Of a DNA stretch of 64,000 bases, positions 1 through 7,889 are shown piece after piece. The DNA is from Haliscomenobacteraceae bacterium (GTDB taxonomy: Bacteria > Bacteroidota > Bacteroidia > Chitinophagales > Saprospiraceae), in contig CANMVX010000002.1 of NCBI GenBank assembly GCA_947501115.1, positions 84,308-148,307 on the forward strand. Direction: 5' to 3'. The translations under genes were made by a program, and so were the position numbers. The notes under the pieces were generated by a model that had not been told where the DNA came from, did not search any database, and was given only the letters and a program-made list of their open reading frames with translations. Every line of letters begins with the position of its first letter. Position 1 is the stretch's first letter.

Positions 1-1557
1 AGATTCTTTAATACTACGGGCTTGTGTAATGCTGAAGATCACTACATGGTAGATCCGTTTCGGAACATGTATGAGAACATATTGCACTTGATACATTCGA
101 AGCAATACTTCCTCATTCATGCGCCTCGGCAAACAGGTAAAACTACTTTTTTGCACGCTCTGGCTCATCGCCTGAATAAGGAAGGGAATTATGTTTCCGT
201 GGTATGTTCTCTCGAATCAGCGGGTTATAACAGTATCTCCGTGGAAACGGCAAATGAGGTGTTTATACAATCTTTGTATTTGACTGCTAAAGTTTTTTTA
301 ACGCCCGATGCTTTACCGCCTAATCCGGATGGTTATTCACCGGGAAACCTATTACTAAGGAATTATCTCACTGATTGGTGCGATACACTAGATAAACCCT
401 TGGTTTTATTACTTGATGAGGTGGACGCTCTCTATGACGATGTGCTTATTTCTACTTTACGCCAATTACGGGACGGCTTTCAAACCCGCCCCAAACATTT
501 CCCTCAATCTATTGCGTTGGTAGGCCTTAGAGATATCCGTGATTTTCGCATGCGGGCCCGGGCCGATAATCCTTCGATAGGTTCAGGTTCTCCATTTAAC
601 ATTAAAGCAAAATCTTTTTTCTTACCTGCATTTTCAAAAGAAGAAGTGCGTGGATTATTGGACCAACATACCCAAGATACTGGTCAGATTTTTTCTGAAG
701 AGGTTTTAGATAAATTATATGCCTATTCGGGTGGACAACCCTGGTTGACCAACGCGCTGGCTAATGAGGTGGTAAGCGAGATGCTCAATAACGATTATTC
801 GCGCGAAATCACCCTGGACATGATTGAATTAGCCAAGGAGCGCCTTATAGAACAGCGCCAAACACACCTGGACAGTTTGGCAGACAAGATAGATGACCCC
901 CGGGTGCGACCCATTATTATGAGTATCATCACGGGTGATTCCCCCGCTTTTGATGGAGCAGATGATGCCATCCGATATTGCCGTGATTTAGGGCTTATTA
1001 GTACGGGTAATCCCATCCAGTTTGCCAATCCTATATACAGAGAAATCATAACCCGTATCTTAACCGTAGGCTTTTCCGTTGGCATAAATCAAGATATTGC
1101 CCAGACGATTTGGTACCTGAACACTGACGGCACGTTGAATATGGACAAATTGCTGGACGCATTCACAGATTTTTACCGATGGAATTCAGAATCATGGATT
1201 GATAGATATAAATATAAAGAAGCTGGACATCAATTATTTTTAATGGCTTTTTTGCAACGGATTATCAATGGGGGAGGACGCATCGAAAGGGAGATGGCCA
1301 CGGGAAATGGACGGACGGATTTAGTCATATTCTGGAAAGCACAGGTCATTACCATAGAGATAAAAATGCATCACGACGCTCGTTCTGAACCACATGGCAT
1401 TCAACAATTAGCCCGTTACCTGGATAGACTAGGACAAAAAACCGGCTACATGGTATTTCTCGAGAAGAAAAGCGCTGCAGAATTATCCTGGGAAGAACGT
1501 ATTCGTCGGGAAGTACATATCGTTAACAATAAGGAAATCATAATATATGCCATGTAG
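1..1557 (+). CDS. AAA ATPase with C-terminal PD-(D/E)XK nuclease-like domain (5' end outside window)
   Basis: The first visible in-frame start is a TTG at 22, but the frame is open from base 1 and reads RFFNTTG before it, which fits the usual start of this family. The true ATG therefore probably lies just left of the window. A P-loop (PRQTGKTT) sits near residue 40 and a Walker B segment (LVLLLDEVDAL) near 130. The C-terminal ~90 residues hold GRTDLVIFW followed by VITIEIKM, the D...ExK arrangement of PD-(D/E)XK nuclease-like domains. Such ATPases are common in Bacteroidota and are of unknown role; nuclease activity is inferred only from the motif. The gene stops at TAG 1555-1557 and is followed by a repeat-rich gap. 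Confidence 0.8.
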   Translation, partial: RFFNTTGLCNAEDHYMVDPFRNMYENILHLIHSKQYFLIHAPRQTGKTTFLHALAHRLNKEGNYVSVVCSLESAGYNSISVETANEVFIQSLYLTAKVFLTPDALPPNPDGYSPGNLLLRNYLTDWCDTLDKPLVLLLDEVDALYDDVLISTLRQLRDGFQTRPKHFPQSIALVGLRDIRDFRMRARADNPSIGSGSPFNIKAKSFFLPAFSKEEVRGLLDQHTQDTGQIFSEEVLDKLYAYSGGQPWLTNALANEVVSEMLNNDYSREITLDMIELAKERLIEQRQTHLDSLADKIDDPRVRPIIMSIITGDSPAFDGADDAIRYCRDLGLISTGNPIQFANPIYREIITRILTVGFSVGINQDIAQTIWYLNTDGTLNMDKLLDAFTDFYRWNSESWIDRYKYKEAGHQLFLMAFLQRIINGGGRIEREMATGNGRTDLVIFWKAQVITIEIKMHHDARSEPHGIQQLARYLDRLGQKTGYMVFLEKKSAAELSWEERIRREVHIVNNKEIIIYAM

Positions 1558-1587
1558 GCGCGAATGGCCCCTGTCCAAAAACAGTTT

Positions 1588-1653
1588 ACCCTTTTCATAC
1601 CTGACCCCTTTGGGTCGCATTTCTATTGCTCATTAGGCCCCTGGCGGCACAAT
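1588..1653. repeat. Dispersed intergenic repeat, fragment 1
   Basis: This segment has a CTGACCCCTTTGGGTC-type palindrome followed by AGGCCCCTGGCGGCACAAT. It closely matches about 38250-38315 in the same orientation, and shorter modules recur at 50060-50283. Just downstream, 1666-1685 is a separate 8-bp-stem, 4-nt-loop palindrome (AGACGCGA-TGCC-TCGCGTCT). Confidence 0.75.
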
Positions 1654-1730
1654 GTCATAATGTAGAGACGCGATGCCTCGCGTCTTTCCCCCGACAGGTT
1701 TCAATATAAAATTTACCCCTAGCACTAGGT

Positions 1731-2095
1731 TTTGAATCAGGATTTTCAGGATTACAGAGGACGTCTTTGGGTTAAGCGTAATTGTTATTCGTAGAGGATT
1801 ACTTTATGCCCTTTTTTTCGCCGATGCGTAACGCATCGCCGAAAAGGCCGGAAATGAAAGCACCGTTTAATAATAACCTTCCCACCCAAACCGGAGACGT
1901 TATAATTAATCCTGGAAATCCTGTAAATCCTGATTCAAAACCAGGTGATAAGGGTGAATTTTTTATTGTCACCTGTGAATGAAATGCCGCTGCGTTACGC
2001 ATCGGCGGAAGGGAGGGTTAAAATTATTTTTCTATAAATAACCATTTCGCATAATCCAAAGACGTCCTCTGTAATCCTCGAAATCCTGGTTCAAA
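1731..2095. repeat. Inverted-repeat element (MITE-like) between two genes
   Basis: A 48-bp arm at 1731-1778 is the reverse complement of 2048-2095 with about 43 of 48 positions matching; both contain GGATTACAGAGGACGTCTTT. Inside lies a second nested pair around GATGCGTAACGCA (1823-1840) and TGCGTTACGCATC (1987-1999). A further copy of the AATCCTGATTCAAA module is at 1906-1946. No transposase is encoded; the 66-codon ORF inside looks accidental. The rest of the gap, 2096-2350, is AT-rich leader sequence with no gene seen. Confidence 0.65.
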
Positions 2096-2350
2096 CAAGT
2101 CATACGGCAAAGGGTCCAATACCCGGAAATTTCACATAGCTAAAAGATAATGAGTGTTTTAATAAAACCTACTTTGAGAAAAGATGAAGTTTGTATTTTT
2201 TAAAGGATGATTTTCCAAGTAAGGCTAATCACATCAAGACTTAGAGTATTATTTTATAATAAAATACTATATAAAATATAAATAAAATTAATTAAATTAT
2301 AAATACTACATTTAATGGATTAAGATGTAAAAAATTTAAAATAAATAGAA

Positions 2351-2983
2351 ATGAAATTAAGAATCATTATTCTTATTCTCTTTCCGATGTTTGCATTAGC
2401 CCAGCAGACACCGCAGAAGATTAATTTCCAGTCTGTCTTGAGGAATAACTCGGGAGAGGTGGTTGGAAATAGGTTGGTCAATATACGAATCAGTATATTG
2501 TCGGGGAGTTCGAGTGGAACCAACGTTTTTAGCGAAACGCATATTAAAACAACGGATGCCTTAGGATTAATCAGTTTGCAAATTGGAACGGGTTCCCCGG
2601 TAGCTGGTATTTTTAGCAACATTAATTGGGGTATCCAGGCATATTTTATTAAATTAGAAGCGGATTTCAATGGGGGTACTACTTATGAATTTTTGGGTAC
2701 ACAAGAACTGATGAGTGTGCCTTTTGCACTTTACGCTGGTAAAACAGACACTTCAGTACTGGATCTGGCAAACAGATTTTCAACGAAGTTGAATGTTACG
2801 GACACGTTTAATATGCTGTTGAATTACCGTAATGCATTGAATGACAAAGCACCCATAAGTAGTCCTACATTTACAGGAACAGTTGGTGGCATTACCAAAA
2901 CTATGGTGGGATTGGGCAATGTGGACAATACAACGGATGCTGGTAAACCTGTATCGACAGCGACCCAAACGGCATTGGATTAA
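2351..2983 (+). CDS. Cassette A surface protein, 5' part of an interrupted gene (head and first tail repeat)
   Basis: The N-terminus is a signal peptide (MKLRIIILILFPMFALAQQ) followed by the ~120-residue head domain typical of Bacteroidota tail-fibre-like secreted proteins (INFQSVLRNNSGEVV ... GTQELMSVPFALYA). It then enters the SPTFTGTVGGITKTMVGLGN repeat. Translation stops at TAA 2981-2983 exactly at the junction of repeats 1 and 2. The downstream frame is unchanged and codes for the rest of the protein to 4528, so this is one ~725-codon gene with one nonsense codon. The equivalent junction of repeats 2 and 3 reads GAA TTA AAA where this one reads GAT TAA AAA. The intact paralogue is at 13900. 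The product alone would lack the C-terminal FISUMP domain. Confidence 0.8.
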   Translation: MKLRIIILILFPMFALAQQTPQKINFQSVLRNNSGEVVGNRLVNIRISILSGSSSGTNVFSETHIKTTDALGLISLQIGTGSPVAGIFSNINWGIQAYFIKLEADFNGGTTYEFLGTQELMSVPFALYAGKTDTSVLDLANRFSTKLNVTDTFNMLLNYRNALNDKAPISSPTFTGTVGGITKTMVGLGNVDNTTDAGKPVSTATQTALD

Positions 2984-3262
2984 AAAGCACCCATAAGTAG
3001 TCCTACATTTACAGGAACAGTTGGTGGCATTACCAAAACGATGGTGGGATTGGGCAATGTGGACAACACAACGGATGCCGGTAAACCTGTATCGACAGCG
3101 ACTCAAACGACATTGGAATTAAAAGCACCCATTATTAGTCCTACATTCACTGGCACGGTTGGAGGAATTACCAAAACGATGGTAGGATTGCCAAATGTTG
3201 ATAATACAACGGATGCTGGTAAACCTATTTCTACCGCTACTCAGACAACTTTGGATAATAAG
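2849..3262 (+). repeat. Three tandem 138-bp repeats in the cassette A surface gene
   Basis: Units begin at GCACCC 2849, 2987 and 3125 and each encodes 46 residues with the core SPTFTGTVGGITKTMVGL. Units 1 and 2 are nearly identical in DNA; unit 3 is more diverged. Similar repeats are widespread in phage tail fibres and Bacteroidota surface proteins. The premature TAA lies at the unit 1/2 boundary. Confidence 0.9.
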
Positions 3263-4528
3263 GTGAACAAAACTGACACGGCTACTATGCTATCTACCTA
3301 TTTAAGGAAAGCGGATACTGCCTCTTTGTCGAATCGTATTGATCTCAAGTTAACTAAAACGGACACTGCCTCTTTGTCAAATCGTATTGATCTCAAATTA
3401 ACTAAAACGGACACTGCCTCCTTGTCAAATCGTATTGATTTCAAATTAACTAAAACGGACACAGCCTCCTTGTCGAATCGCATTGATCTCAAATTAACTA
3501 AAACGGATACTGCCTCTTTGTCGAATCGTATTGATCTCAAATTAACTAAAACGGACACTGCCTCTTTGTCGAATCGTATTGATGGAAAATTAACTAAAAC
3601 GGACACTGCCTCTTTGTCGAATCGTATTGATGGAAAATTAACTAAAACAGACACGGCCTCCTTGTCAGAACGCATTAACACCAAGCTAAATAGTTCTGTT
3701 ATTGATCTTGGTATTCGAACAGGAGATATCATTTATTGGGATGAAGGCTTACGCAAATTTAGAATTCTAGCTCCTGGTACTGAGGGTCAAGTTTTAAAGA
3801 TAGTATCAGGTATACCAGTATGGGGAACTGTTGCAACTACTTCGGTTCCAGCTTTCTCTCCCTGCGGAACAACCATTTCTGACATTGATGGCAACTCCTA
3901 TAATACGGTTTTGATTGGTGCTCAGTGTTGGACAAAGGAGAATTTAAGAGTGAGAAGATATAATAATGGCACTTCGATACTTTTTGATGCCAGTGGTGAT
4001 TCTGGTGGTAGTTCTACTACATGGCAAAATTTAACCATAGGAGCACATACCATTTATGCTCATGATAGTACGGTAACAACACCTTCGAACCGCACCAAAT
4101 ATGGCTACCTATACAATTGGTATGCTGCAAAAGGGATATCTACAACTGGAAATATTGCAAGTACTGATACTTTAAAGATCTGCCCTTCTGGTTGGCACGT
4201 TCCTACTGACGCAGAGTGGACCACTTTGACTACTAATCTAGGTGGAGAAAACGCAGCAGGGGGTAAGATGAAATCCGTTGGTACTGCCTATTGGAATGGT
4301 CCCAATACAGGCGCAACGAATGAAAGTGGTTTTTCCGCTCTCCCAGGTGGTTTTCGCTATGGCGGTGGTAGTTTCGACTTTATTAGGAGCATCGCTTTCT
4401 TCTGGAGTGCGACTGAGTACGCCAGCTACTACGCCTGGATCCGCAACCTGAACCTCGGCCATGGCGGTGTGTACAGGGGCAGCGACGGTAAGTCGTTCGG
4501 TGCTTCCGTCCGTTGCCTCAGGGATTGA
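3041..4528 (+). CDS. Cassette A surface protein, 3' part: tail repeats and C-terminal FISUMP domain
   Basis: This frame is continuous from 2984, directly after the nonsense codon, so ATG 3041 is only an internal methionine of the original gene. It contains the last tail-fibre repeats, eight 16-residue repeats (KTDTASLSNRIDLKLT type) likely to form a coiled or beta-solenoid stalk, a short linker (EGQVLKIVSGIPVWG), and a Fibrobacter succinogenes major domain from about 3875 ([20 protein letters not shown] ... [13 protein letters not shown] ... GASVRCLRD). FISUMP domains are linked to a C-type-lectin-like fold and surface binding. The last ~45 codons differ from the rest of the gene in codon use (see 4391-4525). 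With no signal peptide of its own, this part is probably not made as a functional protein unless the stop is bypassed or removed. Confidence 0.8.
   Translation: MVGLGNVDNTTDAGKPVSTATQTTLELKAPIISPTFTGTVGGITKTMVGLPNVDNTTDAGKPISTATQTTLDNKVNKTDTATMLSTYLRKADTASLSNRIDLKLTKTDTASLSNRIDLKLTKTDTASLSNRIDFKLTKTDTASLSNRIDLKLTKTDTASLSNRIDLKLTKTDTASLSNRIDGKLTKTDTASLSNRIDGKLTKTDTASLSERINTKLNSSVIDLGIRTGDIIYWDEGLRKFRILAPGTEGQVLKIVSGIPVWGTVATTSVPAFSPCGTTISDIDGNSYNTVLIGAQCWTKENLRVRRYNNGTSILFDASGDSGGSSTTWQNLTIGAHTIYAHDSTVTTPSNRTKYGYLYNWYAAKGISTTGNIASTDTLKICPSGWHVPTDAEWTTLTTNLGGENAAGGKMKSVGTAYWNGPNTGATNESGFSALPGGFRYGGGSFDFIRSIAFFWSATEYASYYAWIRNLNLGHGGVYRGSDGKSFGASVRCLRD
3308..3691 (+). repeat. Eight tandem 48-bp repeats
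   Basis: Eight in-frame units of 16 codons, consensus KTDTASLSNRIDLKLT, run without spacers. Units differ at a few third positions and at one residue (L, F or G before KLT), so the array probably expands and contracts by recombination or slippage. It is a coding stalk region, not a CRISPR. Confidence 0.95.
4391..4525 (+). other. Candidate DGR variable region at the 3' end of the FISUMP gene
   Basis: In the 27 codons at 4418-4498, 18 end in C, many of the form reachable from AAC by changing only its adenines (TAC, GCC, AGC, ATC, CTC, GGC, GAC, TTC), in an otherwise AT-rich gene. Constant blocks surround them (TTCTGGAGTGC upstream, TCCGTCCGTTGCCT downstream); the downstream block is shared exactly with the end of the paralogue at 13900-16908. 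This is the layout of variable regions in DGR target genes, which end near the stop codon of C-type-lectin-fold proteins. No template repeat or reverse transcriptase is visible here, so the call is inference. Confidence 0.5.
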
Positions 4529-4585
4529 CTATTTGTCTATTTGACTATTTAGTAGGTAGGCAAATGCGGGCAGCAGAAAGTGGGT

Positions 4586-4605
4586 TTGGGGGGAATTCCC
4601 CCCAA
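4586..4605. repeat. Perfect 20-bp GC-rich palindrome after the FISUMP gene
   Basis: TTGGGGGGAATTCCCCCCAA forms an 8-bp stem with an AATT loop, 58 bp after the stop codon. It lacks a following T-tract, so it is not an ordinary terminator. A second small hairpin (GGGTC/GACCC, 4607-4622) follows. DGR targets often carry a 7-10 bp stem with a 4-nt loop just past the variable region; no such palindrome follows paralogue C. From 4618, 14 bases also match the dispersed repeat near 50239-50252. The remaining gap to 4875 is AT-rich leader. Confidence 0.7.
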
Positions 4606-4874
4606 TGGGTCTTTGACGACCCGTCCTAAAATGCATAGTGAGTAGTCCATTTTAAAGCAAGGTATGCAGGGTAGGTGGCATAGAAATTATTAAGTGACCA
4701 CTCTATAAAATGTTAAAAAATGATGTTAACCCATAAATACCACACAATAAACCGTTTATTTATAATTAAATTTATTTTTATGTCAAATGTTGAATTAATG
4801 TGGTTCGTATTCATTATTTTTATCCAATTAATATTGGTGTTGAAAATAAATTAAAATTCAATGAAAATTTTATT

Positions 4875-7799
4875 ATGAATATAAATAATACGTTTACTAT
4901 TCTTTTTATGTTTTCCTTTCTATTTGTCAAAGGGCAACAGGCGACGAACACCGCGGGTAATCATTATTCCTCCGGTAATAATGTACTAACTTTCTCAAGC
5001 GGAGAATTTGTTAATGAACAATTTAACGGTTTAAATTTTTCATTGAAGGTAGGCGTCATTCAATCTTTCTCGGCAGCTTGTCCTATTCCCAATTCTTTTG
5101 CCTTTCAACAACTAAATAATCTATGCATTCCGGAAGGTGGTGCGGTTTCCCTGGCATTAAGTGGATCTGAACCTAACGTTCGTTATCAGTTAAGGCTAAA
5201 TGGAAACGCTTTTGGGGACAGTATTGTGGGCACGGGAAATGCGTTGAGTTTGGTAAATGCCTCTCAGGCTGGTATCTACACAGTTAGAGCCAGTTACTCA
5301 GGTAAGTCTTGTTTTGTTGATATGCCCCAGCAAATTACCCTCCAGGCTTCGCCGCAGGTGACTATCATCTCTCCTTCCGTGGCTATCTGTGCCGGTCAAA
5401 GCACCTCTATTCAGTTGACTTCAGCGGAAAATGTGTTTGTTAGTTATAGTTTGCCAGGTGGTACCACGGAACGTGTCAATGTAACTGCTGCTGCCCTTTC
5501 TGTTCTGATACCTAATGCCCAGGTGGGTACTTCCATTTCTATTTCCTCCGTAGAATCGGTTACAACGGGTTGTATAAATAATACCGTTTCTTCTTTGCCT
5601 ATTCCGGTGTCTCCTATTCCTGCTATCACTTTAAGCCAAACAAAAATACCTTGTGCCGGCGAAGTGGTGGAGCTAAATTATAGCAGTAGTGAGGCGTTTA
5701 GGTTTTCTTATAATCTGAACGGAACGCCAAATCAAAGCACGGTGACAGCTCTATCAGGTGTTATTTCTTTGCAAAGCATTACCAGTGACGCTACCATTAC
5801 TTTAAATAATATCACCTCTCTTCAATCGGGATGTCAAAATATTTCTCCTTTGTCCTTTCCATTTAAGGTGGATCAAAAGCCTGTTATTTCAGCTAGTAAT
5901 GTATCTGCTTGTAGCGATGAATCCTTCAGCCTTGCTCTTTCTTCCTCAGCCAATATTGGTGTGAGTTGGAAAGCCACTTATAATGGGGCGACGGGTGGAA
6001 TAGGAAGTGGAACATCTGCGGGTACTTTAATTGAAAAATTAATAAATGCAGGATCCAGTCCTATTCAGGTGTCCTATGAATTAATGCCTGCTATTTTAAA
6101 TAATCCAACCTGCAAAGGTAATCCGGTGATTTCTACTGTGTCTATTAATCCTGCCCCTCAGATTATATCCCCTGCTAACATACCGAGCATTTGTGGTGGA
6201 ACTGCCATTAATGTCCCTGTTTCTTCCTCGGGTGGGGACATTGTAAAATGGAAAAGATTGAATAGTCTTATTTCAGGAACCGGAGATATTCTAGATATTG
6301 TAGAGAACACAACTAATCAGCCGATTACACTTAATTATGCCTTAGAATTATCGGGTTGTAATAATGTGATTACCAAAACGGTGTCAGTAACCGTTTTACC
6401 CGAACCCGTTTTGAACATCAGCCAGATTCCCGCCTTGTGTGATGCCTTTATTGATTTGACGCAAAGTTCGATTACATTGGGCTCTACCGCGGGTATTCAG
6501 CTTAAATATTTTCAAGATGCTAACCTATCCATTCCCTTACCAGATCCAACGAAAGTAAGTCAGGGGACTTATTTTATTAAGGGAGAATTGGCAGGTTGTT
6601 CTACAAAAACAAGCATATCTATACGGTCTCAGTTAAAATTAAAGGTAATTGAACCCCAGACCATTTGTCCTGATAAAACGATTGATTTAGCCCAGTATGT
6701 GGACATAGCAGGGAGCACCTCCGGCTTGTCCTTAACTTACTGGACCAATGCGGAAGCAACCACGGCAGTAGTGAATCCTCAGTCAATCGGAGCCGGTACT
6801 TACTTTGTGAAAGGGCAGGCAGCAGCTACTTCTTGCGCCATTATAAAACCGATAACGGTAAAAGCATATTCGTCGGAATCTATTGCGCTTCCTACCAACC
6901 TGACGGTTTGCAGTGGTAGTGTTTTTGATTTTACGCCTTCCTTAAAAGAATCTACTTTCAAATGGTTTAGAAATGTAAACAGCGCGCTGGGTCTTTCCGG
7001 AAATGCCGGCACTGACGGTATCAGTGAATTATTAACGATTATAAATGCCGATCCCGAGGTTGAATTGTCTTATGGTTATTCCGTTGGTGCTCCCGGTTGT
7101 GAGGCAACAGTAGGAACTTTCAAAGTGAAAGTGACAAAAGGTCCTTCTTTTGAATTAATAGATTCCGCAAAGATTTGCGATGCCTATATCAATCTCAATT
7201 CTCTGATCAAATCACCAGTGTCTAATGTAAATTTCTCCTATTTCTTAAATGATAGCCGTACAGTGGATCTTACCAAAGGTATTCAGGGAAACTATCGGGT
7301 AGAGGGCGTGGATGCCAATGGTTGTAAATCCTCCAAAACAATCACCGTTAGCCATGAGTTAGAGGTTCCTAAAGTTGCTCCTTTTATCTCTTGTCCACCC
7401 TTAACGGTGGATTTGAAAACAAAATTGACCGATGTATTTGGTTCTTCTTTTACTGTTTCTTATGAAAATATAACAAGCCCTGAAAAGGTAAATGCGGGGA
7501 TTTATGCTGTTGGACTTAAACCTTTAAATAGTGCATGTAAGGTTATTTTACCCGTGGTAGTCCAATCGGGTCAACCTCAAATTACAAACCCGATCGCAGC
7601 GGTTTCCCTTTGCAGCGGTGAAAAATTCTCTTTTGAACCAGCATTCCCCACGAAAGACATTACCTACGCATGGTCTTATCAGAATGGGAGCGGAAATGGA
7701 AAGGTTGAAGCAGTTTGGAATAATACATCGACAGCTATCCTCACCGATTCCATTAAGATAGTTTCTTCCAGTTCCTTGTGTAATCAAAGTGCCAGCTAG
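4875..7799 (+). CDS. Cassette A giant secreted protein, 5' part (signal peptide and Ig/PKD-like repeats)
   Basis: The start is ATG 4875, giving MNINNTFTILFMFSFLFVKG as signal peptide before QQATNTAGNHYSSGN, which aligns with the paralogue at 17040; the upstream in-frame GTG at 4800 adds nothing conserved. The protein has a ~50-residue head (SSGEFVNEQFNG...GVIQSFS) and then about ten Cys-containing Ig/PKD-like repeats, for example VSWKATYNGATGGIGSGTSA, typical of Bacteroidota T9SS cargo. The frame ends at TAG 7797-7799 after NQSAS; the paralogue has CTG here (NQSASLFIKI) and the frame continues unchanged to 9341. This is therefore a single ~1489-codon gene with one nonsense codon. The truncated product would lack the sorting domain and would not be expected to be displayed by T9SS. 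Confidence 0.8.
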   Translation: MNINNTFTILFMFSFLFVKGQQATNTAGNHYSSGNNVLTFSSGEFVNEQFNGLNFSLKVGVIQSFSAACPIPNSFAFQQLNNLCIPEGGAVSLALSGSEPNVRYQLRLNGNAFGDSIVGTGNALSLVNASQAGIYTVRASYSGKSCFVDMPQQITLQASPQVTIISPSVAICAGQSTSIQLTSAENVFVSYSLPGGTTERVNVTAAALSVLIPNAQVGTSISISSVESVTTGCINNTVSSLPIPVSPIPAITLSQTKIPCAGEVVELNYSSSEAFRFSYNLNGTPNQSTVTALSGVISLQSITSDATITLNNITSLQSGCQNISPLSFPFKVDQKPVISASNVSACSDESFSLALSSSANIGVSWKATYNGATGGIGSGTSAGTLIEKLINAGSSPIQVSYELMPAILNNPTCKGNPVISTVSINPAPQIISPANIPSICGGTAINVPVSSSGGDIVKWKRLNSLISGTGDILDIVENTTNQPITLNYALELSGCNNVITKTVSVTVLPEPVLNISQIPALCDAFIDLTQSSITLGSTAGIQLKYFQDANLSIPLPDPTKVSQGTYFIKGELAGCSTKTSISIRSQLKLKVIEPQTICPDKTIDLAQYVDIAGSTSGLSLTYWTNAEATTAVVNPQSIGAGTYFVKGQAAATSCAIIKPITVKAYSSESIALPTNLTVCSGSVFDFTPSLKESTFKWFRNVNSALGLSGNAGTDGISELLTIINADPEVELSYGYSVGAPGCEATVGTFKVKVTKGPSFELIDSAKICDAYINLNSLIKSPVSNVNFSYFLNDSRTVDLTKGIQGNYRVEGVDANGCKSSKTITVSHELEVPKVAPFISCPPLTVDLKTKLTDVFGSSFTVSYENITSPEKVNAGIYAVGLKPLNSACKVILPVVVQSGQPQITNPIAAVSLCSGEKFSFEPAFPTKDITYAWSYQNGSGNGKVEAVWNNTSTAILTDSIKIVSSSSLCNQSAS

Positions 7800-7889
7800 T
7801 TTATAAAGGTTGATGTTCAGCCAGCACCACCAAAGCTTGTCATCAATGCGTCTGATATTTGTGCCGATAAACCACTGGCGATAAGCGTT

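Noticed and set aside
1782..1982. 66-codon plus-strand ORF in the gap after the AAA ATPase
   Set aside because: It lies inside the inverted-repeat element, overlaps the palindromes and shows no protein-like features; the opposite strand has an equally long frame.
3308..3691. Possible CRISPR array
   Set aside because: Units are contiguous 48-bp coding repeats without spacers.
3298..3732. 144-codon minus-strand ORF with FDKEAVSVLVN repeats
   Set aside because: It is the antisense of the eight 48-bp coding repeats; repeats keep both strands open.
2981..7799. Alternative genetic code with reassigned TAA/TAG
   Set aside because: Many intact genes in the window end in TAA and TAG at expected family lengths, so stops are read as stops in general.
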